Assembly: GCA_903904735.1 (NCBI GenBank) | Contig: CAIVDM010000220.1 | Location: forward strand, 28,758-92,757 | DNA: 64,000 nucleotides | From: an uncultured delta proteobacterium | GTDB taxonomy: Bacteria > Bdellovibrionota_C > UBA2361 > OMII01 | Reading direction: 5' to 3' | In this document: positions 26,614-35,799 of the stretch, one piece after another | Layout: every line of letters begins with the position of its first letter | Position numbering within the stretch: the first letter of the stretch is position 1 | Translations under genes and position numbers: made by a program | The notes under the pieces: generated by a model | Seen by the model: the letters and a program-made list of their open reading frames with translations, nothing else | Told to the model about the DNA's origin: nothing | The model's database searches: none

Positions 26614-28947
26614 TCAGGAACCCCTAATTCGGGGCATTTCACTCTCGTACCGAGCCTTCACCTCTGGATCCGACTCAGTCAGATACGCGTCGACGATCTG
26701 CTGCCAGCTTGACGACAGAGATACCCCTTTTACGTACGGTATAATGAGCAATCGGACACGTTTGTCCGGATGCTTGAGTAAATCCACGAGCAGCACGGGA
26801 TTGATCGTATCGCCCAAGTTCTCAAGAATCGCTTTGACAAGTAGTGGGCTTCCGCGCTGTAGCATGAGCTTGGACAGTTGCGACGCGAACGGCGTTCCTC
26901 GAATCGACGAAAACGCGGTCTTCACTTCCTCCTGGCTCAGAGAATCAATGAGCCCGACCCCTCCGATGAATCTGCCGTAGTAGGCTCGGCCAACGTCAAT
27001 GTTATTACTCACATATGAAAGCGCGTCATCAACCGAGACATTTCCCGTCGACTTAGTGCTCAACGCGTTAAGGGAGCTCTCAATCACCTCTGAATTCGCG
27101 TTCATCAAAAGCGTGGCTAGTAAAACTTTTACCGACGCTGGGTCGTACCACTGACTATAGTTCTGCACGTCATCCATGTCAGGCTGCCGCCGCGCGCTCT
27201 TAAGGAGCGCTCCCATCGGGATGTTTTGCATATCGGAGGCGTGGGCGATGCTTTGAACAAAAAAACGATGATACCCCGGAGCTAATTGATTAATTCGATT
27301 CGATTTGACGAACTTCTGCAATTGCTCAGCGCGTTGTAAAATTAAGGTCTCTAGTAGCCACCATGCGTCCTGGTCACTCATCGATGAGGCTCTCTGCATG
27401 ATAGGCTCGAAAAAAAGCTCTCGGGCGCTCGGGATAGCGGCGATCAGCGCTAACGTACTAACTGAGTCTATAGGGGCTCGCCCCACTCCGGTCTGCTTCC
27501 TCGCTCCTCTCATGAGTAGCTCTCGGAACAAGTTCGGATCAGATAGATCAAGTGTGAGAGCTCCAGCGAGCATATATGCGAGATCTGGGTCGACTGGCTC
27601 ATAGGAAATTACCGCGTCTCGTCTTTTTTCTTTCGGCAGGTCCAATTCCATCACTTTCAGTATGGCGGACATATCGGCCGGTTTCATGGATGACGGGGCT
27701 TTGACGAGATATCCTAGCACCTCGGCGGCAATGGAATATCCGCCGCTCTTTCCCTGTGAAAGTCGCTCTTGCCAGAGAGCGGAAAGTTCAGGTGTGGAGA
27801 TGGTCTGTGTGGGTTCTGTGTTTGTCGATACGCGAGAACCCGCCTCAGGTTGCTCGGACGTATCCTGCGAGGGGATGGCCGCCACGTCCTCTCCGTTAAT
27901 TAAGTCTCGCCAGTCGCTTTTTAGAAGCCCCGCCCGCTCGGTCTCGGATATAGATGGAAAAATCGGGACGAGCGACCACACGGCGAACAGCGCCAAACAC
28001 AGCGACCCGCAAGCGCAGCTCATCACAAACAAGCGGGGGCGAGATAGTTGCCGGAGCCACGCCTGCCTCCTAATTTCGCCACGTGGGAGCGAAATGACCT
28101 GGGTATGTTCTTGTTTTTGGTCATGTAAGGTGTCGTGCCCGTCGTGGCTCTCGGCCGCGAGCCTTTTCTCGCAGGCGACATGAACGCTTATCGCGTCAAG
28201 CAGTTCGCTCGCGTTTTTATACCTTTCAGTGGGAGAGCGAGAGAGCACACCCGGCAAAACAGTCCTCAGCCACGTCGGCGCCTGAGGGTCTAGTGACCTC
28301 ACGTAATCCGGCACATTTGAGGCCTGAATCGAATTGTCGGGGAAACCCGCGCCAAATAACCGAAGTCCTATTACCGCCAAAGCGTATACATCAGCCGCCT
28401 GGCTTGACTCAGTCGCGTCGAGAAGCTCAGGTGGGATAAGCACTCGGTATTCCGCCGATAGCTCTCTATGCGGCCTCCCGAAAGCGCCCCCCGCATAACC
28501 AACGAAATGCACATCCTCATCGGAATCGAGCATGAAGGAATCCCCGCACAGATTGCCACACACGCGACCCGGAAGGTGGAGGGCCTCTATTTTAAGTATC
28601 GCCGCTAGGAATCTACGCGCTTTGACAAGCGGAGTTGGAGCGTCATAGTCCAGTCGCTTCGTTGCGAGGGATGACAGCGCGACGTAACCGATTCCATCCA
28701 CGTCACATCCATAGCGTGATATCCGTTCGATTCCTCCCTCGCTTAAGGATAGTATGTGCTGATGGAACGCTATCTTACCGTTCTCGGTGAGTGCCTCTCT
28801 GGTGAACCAAATCGCGCAGTGTAAATTGCCCGTCTTATCGTAGGCTCGGTATCCGTCCGCTAACGAGTTGGCGCCAAACTTCCAATCGAGCGAGTAGTAC
28901 TCACTGAGGTGCTCTAAGTATGTTGGCTCGCGCTTCCTGAAAAACAT
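26614..28947 (-). CDS. Membrane-anchored pseudokinase with HEAT-like periplasmic region
   Basis: A 777-residue protein. Residues about 15-265 have the layout of a Ser/Thr kinase: a PPELLDATESSQAADVYALA segment corresponds to the APE/DxxSxG region and a typical C-lobe follows. The catalytic parts are absent: where HRDLKPEN is expected the sequence reads GRVCGNLCGDSF, the DFG position reads VGYAGG, and no glycine-rich loop is clear. It is therefore a pseudokinase, probably a scaffold or phospho-sensor. A transmembrane helix lies near residues 310-330. The C-terminal 430 residues, outside the cytoplasm, are helical with repeated VKxLLATLL and VRLLIIPY elements, suggesting HEAT-like repeats. It follows the SctV-like gene by 17 bases, so the two are co-transcribed and may interact. 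Confidence 0.7.
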   Translation of the reverse strand: MFFRKREPTYLEHLSEYYSLDWKFGANSLADGYRAYDKTGNLHCAIWFTREALTENGKIAFHQHILSLSEGGIERISRYGCDVDGIGYVALSSLATKRLDYDAPTPLVKARRFLAAILKIEALHLPGRVCGNLCGDSFMLDSDEDVHFVGYAGGAFGRPHRELSAEYRVLIPPELLDATESSQAADVYALAVIGLRLFGAGFPDNSIQASNVPDYVRSLDPQAPTWLRTVLPGVLSRSPTERYKNASELLDAISVHVACEKRLAAESHDGHDTLHDQKQEHTQVISLPRGEIRRQAWLRQLSRPRLFVMSCACGSLCLALFAVWSLVPIFPSISETERAGLLKSDWRDLINGEDVAAIPSQDTSEQPEAGSRVSTNTEPTQTISTPELSALWQERLSQGKSGGYSIAAEVLGYLVKAPSSMKPADMSAILKVMELDLPKEKRRDAVISYEPVDPDLAYMLAGALTLDLSDPNLFRELLMRGARKQTGVGRAPIDSVSTLALIAAIPSARELFFEPIMQRASSMSDQDAWWLLETLILQRAEQLQKFVKSNRINQLAPGYHRFFVQSIAHASDMQNIPMGALLKSARRQPDMDDVQNYSQWYDPASVKVLLATLLMNANSEVIESSLNALSTKSTGNVSVDDALSYVSNNIDVGRAYYGRFIGGVGLIDSLSQEEVKTAFSSIRGTPFASQLSKLMLQRGSPLLVKAILENLGDTINPVLLVDLLKHPDKRVRLLIIPYVKGVSLSSSWQQIVDAYLTESDPEVKARYESEMPRIRGS

Positions 28948-28964
28948 ACCCAGCTATCCTGCCG

Positions 28965-31052
28965 TCATCGCATCTTCCAAACTCCCACTTGCATCACTGG
29001 AAAAGCCGGATCAACTTCGTCAAGTGTTGTTACAAACAAGTTAAGTCCAGTTACTCGGACAAATGAGATCACTTTTTCTTTCACGTCTTTGCTGCAGAGC
29101 AAGGCGATCGGCAATATGCCCCCGCTAAAGGCCGGCCGCAAAAGCGAATGTAATCCTTGAAACAACCCATCATACTGCTCAGGCGGCATCGCCAGGGCAG
29201 TTGTCCAACGGTCAGTCTGTACATCCTCAAAATCGCGCTCTACCCTTGGTGAAAGTGTAATGACCGGTAGGACAGGGATACTCCCAACAAATCTTCTGAC
29301 TATTTGGCGTCGCCTGCTCGCGCGTATGAAATGCACCGCTTCGGCAACGGCCACCGGGATGTTGGAGTCGGTAGTGACGCCAGACGCGGCGCAATACTGC
29401 GCGAGCGCCTCAATAATCGAGCGAAAGTCCCGGATGCTGACACCCTGTCGCACTAACTCCTGAAGGATCTCCGTCAGCTTGGGAATTGAGACAAACTCCC
29501 TACCGAATCCATCTCCCATCAGTCCCGGATATTTCTTCTCGATCTGCCTCAGAAGTGAATGGACATACGTCACGGAGATAAATTCCTCTGGGTGACGAAT
29601 GCAGAACTGGCACATCCGGAGCGTGATGAAGTCAAAGAAGTCATAGTAACCGATACTGCCCGCCATTAACATTCTTGTGACGGCGGGCGAATCTTTCGTC
29701 CAAAAGACACGGTGCCCGGTGACGGGATGCTCCTCTTCGCGAATGACTTTCAATCCCAGCGCCTCAGCCTGTGAAGATGATATCTCGACCAGTATTGAGT
29801 TTGTTGGCACATCGCCAGCGAACAGCTCGACACCAAAATAACTCGCTTTGTAGGCATTTGAGCCTAGAAGGCTATCACTCTGGACTAGGAGCGGCGGTAA
29901 GGAAATCCCGATATCATCGAGCATTTTCTCACGAAAAGCCCTCCACTTGGCGGATAGCCCTTGTATCTCTTGCCGGTACAAACGATGTAAATCCTTTGAA
30001 TCAAGCGACAGAACGATCCTCCCCTCGACCGAATCGGCTTCTTTGCTGCCAAGAAGACTCTCGCCCTGATCAGCGGAGAGGGTTCCGTCAAACGACGCTC
30101 GACCGTGACTGTGGCGAAGTGCCCACCATCCTATCGTCGTGACTCCTACGCTTGCCACTAGGAACGGAAGCGTGGGCAATCCAGGAACGAGCGCCATGCC
30201 GAATAGTATGAATGCCGTCACGAACAATGTCACAGGCTGATCAAATAGCTGAGCGCGGAGATCCGCGCTCAGGCTAGACCGTTCAGACGATGACACTCTT
30301 GTGACGATGATTCCCGCGCAGATAGATGTAAGTAAACTCGGGATCTGGGTCACAAGCCCATCGCCCACGGTAAGGACTGTATAAGTCTGCACCGCGTCAC
30401 TAAACCCCATACCTCCTAGTATGCCCATGTACATACCGCCGAAGATGTTCGCCGCGATTATAAAAAGACCCGCTATCGCGTCGCCCTGTACAAACTTCAT
30501 CGCGCCATCCATCGAGCCATAAAGCTGCGATTCCCTGCGCAACTCATCACGCTTGAGACGAGCCTCGTTCGCTGATATGACCCCGGCGCGCGCGTCATTA
30601 TCAATCATCATCTGTTTGCCGGGTAAGGCGTCCAAGGCGAATCGAGCCGCCACCTCTGAAACTCGGCCCGCTCCGCTTGAGATCACGATAAAGTTGACGA
30701 CCGTGACTATTGAGAAAATAATGAGTCCAACGACTACTTCTCCACGAATAAGAAACGTTCCAAACGCCTCAATCACTCGCCCCGCCTCACCTTGTGATAG
30801 GATGAGTCTGGCTGACGCCACGTTTAATCCTAGGCGAAATAGCGTGCTCAATAGCAGAATGGTTGGAAACGTGTACAGGGCGCCCGAATTAGCGACGTAT
30901 AAACCAATTAAGAGAAGCAAGATGGCGAAGGCGATATTACACACCAACAAAATATCTAAGACAGGAGTGGGAAGCGGAATTATCAGCATCGCCGCGATGG
31001 CGACGACAAAGAGCATCAATATCAGGTCTGAATACTTCACGCGCTGTGCCAT
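28965..31052 (-). CDS. sctV: FHIPEP-family type III export-gate protein (SctV-like; FlhA alternative)
   Basis: A 695-residue inner-membrane protein of the FlhA/SctV family, which forms the nonameric cytoplasmic gate of type III export machines. Seven or eight helices occupy residues about 8-310. The family signature, residues 130-148, reads RVSEVAARFALDALPGKQM, with Ala and Leu at two normally Ser/Thr and Met positions. The C-terminal half has the cytosolic domain, with VHSLLRQIEKKYPGL and GVSIRDFRSIIEAL. The segment SQGEAGRVIEAFG lacks the four-residue insertion usual in FlhA, and DGAMKFVQGD and QTYTVLTVGDGL are closer to SctV. I favour SctV over FlhA with moderate confidence. Its place between tadC (28 bases) and a pseudokinase gene, with no other type III component nearby, is remarkable. 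Confidence 0.85.
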   Translation of the reverse strand: MAQRVKYSDLILMLFVVAIAAMLIIPLPTPVLDILLVCNIAFAILLLLIGLYVANSGALYTFPTILLLSTLFRLGLNVASARLILSQGEAGRVIEAFGTFLIRGEVVVGLIIFSIVTVVNFIVISSGAGRVSEVAARFALDALPGKQMMIDNDARAGVISANEARLKRDELRRESQLYGSMDGAMKFVQGDAIAGLFIIAANIFGGMYMGILGGMGFSDAVQTYTVLTVGDGLVTQIPSLLTSICAGIIVTRVSSSERSSLSADLRAQLFDQPVTLFVTAFILFGMALVPGLPTLPFLVASVGVTTIGWWALRHSHGRASFDGTLSADQGESLLGSKEADSVEGRIVLSLDSKDLHRLYRQEIQGLSAKWRAFREKMLDDIGISLPPLLVQSDSLLGSNAYKASYFGVELFAGDVPTNSILVEISSSQAEALGLKVIREEEHPVTGHRVFWTKDSPAVTRMLMAGSIGYYDFFDFITLRMCQFCIRHPEEFISVTYVHSLLRQIEKKYPGLMGDGFGREFVSIPKLTEILQELVRQGVSIRDFRSIIEALAQYCAASGVTTDSNIPVAVAEAVHFIRASRRRQIVRRFVGSIPVLPVITLSPRVERDFEDVQTDRWTTALAMPPEQYDGLFQGLHSLLRPAFSGGILPIALLCSKDVKEKVISFVRVTGLNLFVTTLDEVDPAFPVMQVGVWKMR

Positions 31053-31080
31053 ATTGGTCCGGTTGGGCCCCTCACCTATA

Positions 31081-32007
31081 TTAGGTAACCTTGAGCATTT
31101 GCGAGCCGATGCCTATGAATAGTAAGATCATGTAGGCCACAAAGACGAGCGCCACTGGGCCTGAGGCTTTAAGCTCAAGCTTCCGAATGCGCTCCTCTAT
31201 CTTCGCTTCTCGTTGAGCGCCGACGGCGTCCGCGAGGTCCTGAAGCTGCTTCGATATCTCTCCTCCAAACTTCGCTACCTGAGACAGCGCTAGCAAGACA
31301 TGCTTTAACTCGCTATGTCCAGACGCTCGACCAATCTCTTTGAGTGAATCCTCCAAGCTTACACCTGATTTCACATAGAACTGGGAATATTTAAGAAGTT
31401 CTGTTACCGCGTTGTGACTCTTTCGCTCATCCGCCATCTGCACAATGCGAGATAAACAAGGCCCTATGTCGAGAGAACTGCTAACTCCAATCGATATCTG
31501 CTCGATCACCAGTGGGAGATAATACGAAATGTCCTCATGCTGCTGAAGTATCCATTTATTGATGATTCTGAGCGGTAGATACACACCGAGAATCACACCA
31601 AGAAAGCCTCCCAACATGATCATGTCAGAGGTTCCAATAAATGCTCCAAGTATGAGACCCACGATACCACAAACTAGTGGGGCTAACATCTGCTTTTGGC
31701 GAAAGTCTCTGCGCTCTTCCTCGGACAATCGCCCGGCCATAAACAGCTTTTCATCGGTCGTGGGCTCCTTCTTTTTCCGCCCAGTCTTTTGAAAGGCACT
31801 GTCTATCTCATGCTCCTCCCCCTCATCCTCCTCCGCCTCGAGATCAAGGTCCTCCTCATTTGACTCAGCGTACATGAGCTCGCGACCAGCACGACGAAGA
31901 TTACCTCTTCCTAATCTGCGTGTTTGAGTCGCTAATGCGTACCATCCCGCCGCTACGGCGAAGAGTAGAGCAGCGACGACTATGGTGATTAAGAGTGTCC
32001 TGTCCAC
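31081..32007 (-). CDS. tadC: Tad pilus inner-membrane platform protein TadC
   Basis: A 308-residue T2SSF-domain protein forming, with TadB, the inner-membrane platform of the Tad machine. An N-terminal helix (residues 4-26) leads to an unusually acidic linker (ESNEEDLDLEAEEDEGEEHE, near 50-70) and a basic patch. Two helices near 110-150 follow. The T2SSF core, with LPLVIEQISIGVSSSLDIG and CLSRIVQMAD, spans about 160-285, and a last helix closes the protein. The GTG start at 32007 lies 4 bases after the tadB stop, so the two are translationally coupled. The acidic linker is not typical of the family. Confidence 0.85.
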   Translation of the reverse strand: MDRTLLITIVVAALLFAVAAGWYALATQTRRLGRGNLRRAGRELMYAESNEEDLDLEAEEDEGEEHEIDSAFQKTGRKKKEPTTDEKLFMAGRLSEEERRDFRQKQMLAPLVCGIVGLILGAFIGTSDMIMLGGFLGVILGVYLPLRIINKWILQQHEDISYYLPLVIEQISIGVSSSLDIGPCLSRIVQMADERKSHNAVTELLKYSQFYVKSGVSLEDSLKEIGRASGHSELKHVLLALSQVAKFGGEISKQLQDLADAVGAQREAKIEERIRKLELKASGPVALVFVAYMILLFIGIGSQMLKVT

Positions 32008-32011
32008 TCGC

Positions 32012-33004
32012 CTATACCTTAAAGTTTGTCATTTTATTCATCCACAGAACTCCAAGTATCATCAAAGCGACTGATGCCTGGGCGTACCCGTTAAGACTTG
32101 GGTTCTGCCATGTTCCGAGAACGATATCCGGGGTGGAAGCGAACATATACGCCTGGAGTCCGGCGATCAGAAGGAGGATTACCCAAATCGAGCCTCGGTG
32201 CATACCCACCGCCCCAGAGGCCGCCATTTTGAAGTTTTGTCGCTTACGAACCTGCCTGGCGAGTCTATCGAGAGTGTCTGAAAGAGTTCCTCCGACTCTT
32301 CGGCTCAAAATCAAAGCCTGGACGAAAAGTTCTATTTCTGGGTGGTTAATGTCCTCCCCGAACGAGCCTATAGAGCGATCCTCGGACACACCAACCCTAA
32401 GACGTTCGAGCATTAACCCCACTTCTTGCCGTACAAGCGAGGTTTCCTCTAGCCCTTCCGCGCCAGCCTGAAGCGCTTGAATAGTATTAAGACCTGTCTT
32501 CAACATACCTACCACAGAGAGTAGGAACTGTGGAAAATCGACGTCGAATTTGCGCGCCCGCGCCTCAATTCTGCGGTTAATCACGAAGTTCACAACTAAA
32601 GGTCCGACAAAGAGTGACATAACCTGCAGAATCTCTTTGCAGTACATATGCGCCACTGAGAAGGCGGCAAGACTGATTACCACTTGCGCCACGCTACAGA
32701 AATATACGGGATACTGACCGAGCTCCGCGTATCTAAGTCGCGTCGCGAGAGATAGTCCGCGTGACTGCTTCACCTCGATTTCCGGCTTCTGACTTCCGCG
32801 GCGCCCTTTCGCTCCGACAAGCGACTCTCCGTCACTGAGCGCTGAGTCGTCTAGATTGCGATACTCCTGGGATATCGATCGCAGTGATATACTAGAGGAA
32901 GAACCTCCGGCCGACGCTCCAATAGCGCCAGACCATAACAGGAACGCTCCCGCGACCAAAAGCAGCAGAAGCAAAATAAGAGTGATCTGGAAACCAGATA
33001 TCAT
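32012..33004 (-). CDS. tadB: Tad pilus inner-membrane platform protein TadB
   Basis: A 330-residue T2SSF-domain protein, partner of TadC and the CpaF ATPase. An N-terminal transmembrane helix (residues 5-27) precedes a Ser-rich linker. Two helices lie at about 105-145. The T2SSF domain has ARKFDVDFPQFLLSVVGMLK and TGLNTIQALQAGAEGL at about 150-190, then LSRRVGGTLSDTLDRLARQV near 235, and two final helices follow. Five bases separate its ATG from the cpaF stop. Confidence 0.88.
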   Translation of the reverse strand: MISGFQITLILLLLLLVAGAFLLWSGAIGASAGGSSSSISLRSISQEYRNLDDSALSDGESLVGAKGRRGSQKPEIEVKQSRGLSLATRLRYAELGQYPVYFCSVAQVVISLAAFSVAHMYCKEILQVMSLFVGPLVVNFVINRRIEARARKFDVDFPQFLLSVVGMLKTGLNTIQALQAGAEGLEETSLVRQEVGLMLERLRVGVSEDRSIGSFGEDINHPEIELFVQALILSRRVGGTLSDTLDRLARQVRKRQNFKMAASGAVGMHRGSIWVILLLIAGLQAYMFASTPDIVLGTWQNPSLNGYAQASVALMILGVLWMNKMTNFKV

Positions 33005-33009
33005 AACGC

Positions 33010-34581
33010 CTACTTCCTCGCTTTATCACGCTCATTACCACTCTCCACGAACGTTACCTCACCGCCCGCTTCTCCCAAGTTAATGCCGTCATTCTTCAAC
33101 TGCTCGGAGAAATTGCTGTTCCATGAGTCAACTCTCCAGACGGGGCGCACCCCTTGCTTCGCCAAGGTGAACATGGGTCTTACTTGAATCACTCCCTCGA
33201 CGAAGTGTCCTACCTCTATGACTTCGGCGATTCGAGGCTTGCCTGTCGCCTTCTCTCGTATGAGCCAGACGACACAGTCGACAGCGAGGGCGATCTGTTG
33301 CCGTATAATGTCGATCGCGACAGACTTTTGAGCTCTTCCGAGGAGACTTTCAAGTCGGACGAGTGTCTCACGCGCGTTTCGGGCGTGGATTGTGGACATT
33401 CCCACATGGCCAGTTTGAGCGCTCTCTAGGAAGGCCTCAGCCGAAAATGGCGTTCTCATCTCACCCAGCAAAACTCGTGTAGGAGTCATTCGTAACGTTG
33501 TCTTGATGTGCTCTTGAAGTGTTACTTCTCCGGCGCCCTCGGAGTTCGGAGGTCGAGAGACGAGAGAGCGAAAGTAGGGGTGGGCGAAGTTGAGCTCTGG
33601 GGTATCCTCGACGGCGACTATCGATTCGTCTGGACCAAATTGTGTGGCCAGGCATTTAATAAGCGTCGTTTTGCCAGTTCCCGTCTCTCCAGCGACCATC
33701 ATGGTCGCCAGACCTGAACGTACGAGAGAGGCCAGATAATTCACGATGAGTGGTGGTGCTACTTGATACTTTACGAGGTTATCGAGGGATACCTCAGACA
33801 TTCGAGGGACACGAATACATAGAAGCGGGCCTCGCTGACCGCATACGCTCTCATGAACCGCGCACAATCGGATTCCATTTGGAAAGGAGGCGTCCACGGT
33901 ATGCTGCTGCGTGCTTAGGGACTTGCCTAGTCGAAGCAAGAGACGATCTATGAACGTCATATACGCCTGAGGATTGGGCCACGACAGCCCCGTCGTCTCG
34001 CTTATCTTTCCCTTTTGCAGAACGACGGTCTTGTAATCATATACGTGAATATCCGTCACTTCCCGATTATCGATGAGTGGTTGTAGCACTCCCCAGCCGA
34101 CCAAGTCTTTTTGAAGAGTGATGATGATATTAGCGCGTTCGATATCATCGATCGAATCTCCGCGTTTTTTTATCACGCGGTCCACAGCTTGAGCTATTAC
34201 CGCCTCCGTCTTCGTGGCTGTGGCGAGCGCTTGCTGCATCGCCGAATCGCTTCCCAACTCTCTTCTAGCCTCTCGCATCACAGTCGAGGCGACTGGCGAC
34301 ATCTCCATCGTCTGCGTCGGATGTCGCACTTGCTGGGTTCCCGTTTGCGCCGCGCTCGCTGTTGTGGTTACGGTAGGGCGTTCAGGTTTCTTTATCGTAG
34401 CGTCTTGTTGATTGTGCGCGGCAGGCGGAGCGTCTGTTGATATGCGGGTGCGCTCAGCTCTCGTGGAGAACATTCCTTTTAACGAATTAGTATCACTGCG
34501 CTCCTTTCCACTCATATGCTTCCTGTCGTCGAGTGACGTCCGTTTCTTAGCAACAACAACTTGGGTGAACTGCGAACTCAA
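33010..34581 (-). CDS. cpaF: Tad pilus assembly ATPase CpaF/TadA
   Basis: A 523-residue secretion ATPase of the VirB11/CpaF family that powers pilus assembly. The first 100 residues are low complexity (Thr/Gln/Pro-rich) and longer than in many CpaF proteins. The N-terminal domain carries LIDNREVTDIHVYDYKTVV and the RLLLRLGK helix. The ATPase core has Walker A GETGTGKT at 298-305, IVAVEDTPEL as the Asp box, LLGEMRTPFSAEAF as Walker B and HVGMSTIHARN as the His box. The start is a TTG with AGGGG six bases upstream; the next ATG, 66 bases in, is an alternative. A separate promoter-like element lies upstream at 34760-34788. Confidence 0.93.
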   Translation of the reverse strand: MSSQFTQVVVAKKRTSLDDRKHMSGKERSDTNSLKGMFSTRAERTRISTDAPPAAHNQQDATIKKPERPTVTTTASAAQTGTQQVRHPTQTMEMSPVASTVMREARRELGSDSAMQQALATATKTEAVIAQAVDRVIKKRGDSIDDIERANIIITLQKDLVGWGVLQPLIDNREVTDIHVYDYKTVVLQKGKISETTGLSWPNPQAYMTFIDRLLLRLGKSLSTQQHTVDASFPNGIRLCAVHESVCGQRGPLLCIRVPRMSEVSLDNLVKYQVAPPLIVNYLASLVRSGLATMMVAGETGTGKTTLIKCLATQFGPDESIVAVEDTPELNFAHPYFRSLVSRPPNSEGAGEVTLQEHIKTTLRMTPTRVLLGEMRTPFSAEAFLESAQTGHVGMSTIHARNARETLVRLESLLGRAQKSVAIDIIRQQIALAVDCVVWLIREKATGKPRIAEVIEVGHFVEGVIQVRPMFTLAKQGVRPVWRVDSWNSNFSEQLKNDGINLGEAGGEVTFVESGNERDKARK

Positions 34582-34759
34582 TCGGAACCCCTACGCGCAA
34601 GACTCCGCGCTGAAACTCGCGAGGCCGTCGAGCATATGACCCACTTCACCCTTAGCAGAAGGGTCGGCACAAAACTTTCAGAGTATTAGGCGCAGTGGCT
34701 TTATTTATGTACGGGCCACACGAACAAAGAGGAAGCGGCGTTAGGGATGGGATGGCTTT

Positions 34760-34788
34760 AGTATAACTATCTGATTATATGCGGCCAA
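34760..34788 (-). promoter_or_regulatory. Sigma70-like promoter upstream of cpaF
   Basis: On the minus strand TTGGCC is followed after 17 bases by TATACT. It lies in the 286-base gap between cpaB and cpaF and would drive cpaF-tadB-tadC-sctV-pseudokinase separately from the pilin genes. A second TATAAT hexamer lies inside the spacer. Confidence 0.45.
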
Positions 34789-34867
34789 TTTTACCAAAAG
34801 GCGTTTTCTTTTAATTGTCACTTTGTGATTTCGAAGAGAAACATCACAACTATCGTTTGGAAACGAC

Positions 34868-35719
34868 TTATTCTGGGAGTAGAGCTGCGCCTACAACGCG
34901 ATAGCGTCGACCGTCGATTAGTACCCAACCCTGGTCAGACGGTCCCTTGGCGGCTACATTGTCAGAGAGACCAATGATGGAGTCCAGCGGCACGGTTTCG
35001 GTCTCGATTATATCACCGGTATCTTCATCTCCACGTAGCAGAAGTCGTAGCGTTCCCTGGCCAGAGGCCAGTTTTAATCTTTTCTGGTCTTCAATTGAGA
35101 CTTCTAACGTGACCGTCGACGCGTCTCCTTCTACCATTTGCGACTCGCCACCGAATTCCGAAGAAACGCTCGTTCCGCTTGATAGCACCCTCACGTTCTG
35201 GAGAATGATGGTGCCTGTCGCCTTTGGACCTGTATCGGCTACAAGCAATACATCGACACGAACACCTGCCCGCGCCCAACCTTCATTCGTTGTCTCTCGG
35301 TCGAGCTTTACGGTTATAGCTCTGTATCCTTGACGAATCTTCGGGACAACGCTGTTTATAGGTGACTTCGAGGTAATGTGATCAGTGACCAATGGCTGCC
35401 CAGCCGGAATAAACGACTTAGCGTATACGCCTCGAAGCTGCTCAAAATCGGAGATGAGGTTGACACCCGCCAGAGTGGTCTTTTCCCGCGACTCCTTACG
35501 GAAAAGGGTGGGTTTCAACTCCGCGCCCACATCGATGTTCTCTACGGGGACTAGAATATCAACGACTCCTAATTCCGCCACCTGGGTTACGACAGGCTTT
35601 TGCTCTGGATTTTCTATAAATAACGCGGCCAACAAGAGGCCAGACGCTAACAGCAGGCCAAAACCAACGATTATCCTGAACCGTGGGGCAGGGGCTGATT
35701 TTTTGTAACGAGTAGTCAC
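34868..35719 (-). CDS. cpaB: Tad pilus assembly protein CpaB/RcpC (SAF domain)
   Basis: A 283-residue periplasm-facing protein with a single N-terminal helix (residues about 14-34) followed by an SAF/RcpC domain. SAF landmarks are VPVENIDVGAELKPTLFRK near residue 57 and FIPAGQPLVTDHI near 98. QGYRAITVKLDRETTNEGWA near 130 and the VDVLLVADTG strand mark the RcpC portion. CpaB proteins cooperate with the outer-membrane secretin and may bind peptidoglycan. The GTG start at 35719 has no strong Shine-Dalgarno, which suggests translation at a lower rate than the pilin upstream. No secretin (CpaC/RcpA) gene follows, although it usually does. Confidence 0.88.
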   Translation of the reverse strand: MTTRYKKSAPAPRFRIIVGFGLLLASGLLLAALFIENPEQKPVVTQVAELGVVDILVPVENIDVGAELKPTLFRKESREKTTLAGVNLISDFEQLRGVYAKSFIPAGQPLVTDHITSKSPINSVVPKIRQGYRAITVKLDRETTNEGWARAGVRVDVLLVADTGPKATGTIILQNVRVLSSGTSVSSEFGGESQMVEGDASTVTLEVSIEDQKRLKLASGQGTLRLLLRGDEDTGDIIETETVPLDSIIGLSDNVAAKGPSDQGWVLIDGRRYRVVGAALLPE

Positions 35720-35743
35720 GGGTATGTCACTGAATTAAACGAC

Positions 35744-35775
35744 AAAGTCCCACGAGGCTGGAAGCCGCGCGGGAC
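35744..35775 (-). terminator. Attenuator-type hairpin between flp and cpaB
   Basis: On the minus strand GTCCCGCG and CGTGGGAC pair around an inner GGC/GCC stem, followed by TTTG. It lies 24 bases after the pilin stop codon. Such a partial terminator would make pilin mRNA more abundant than the downstream assembly genes. Confidence 0.65.
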
Positions 35776-35799
35776 CCTGGACTTGTAGAGCAGACCGAA

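Noticed and set aside
28965..31052. Simple assignment as flagellar FlhA
   Set aside because: The FlhA-specific insertion before the VIEAFG motif is missing and several segments match SctV better. Kept as an alternative in the feature entry.
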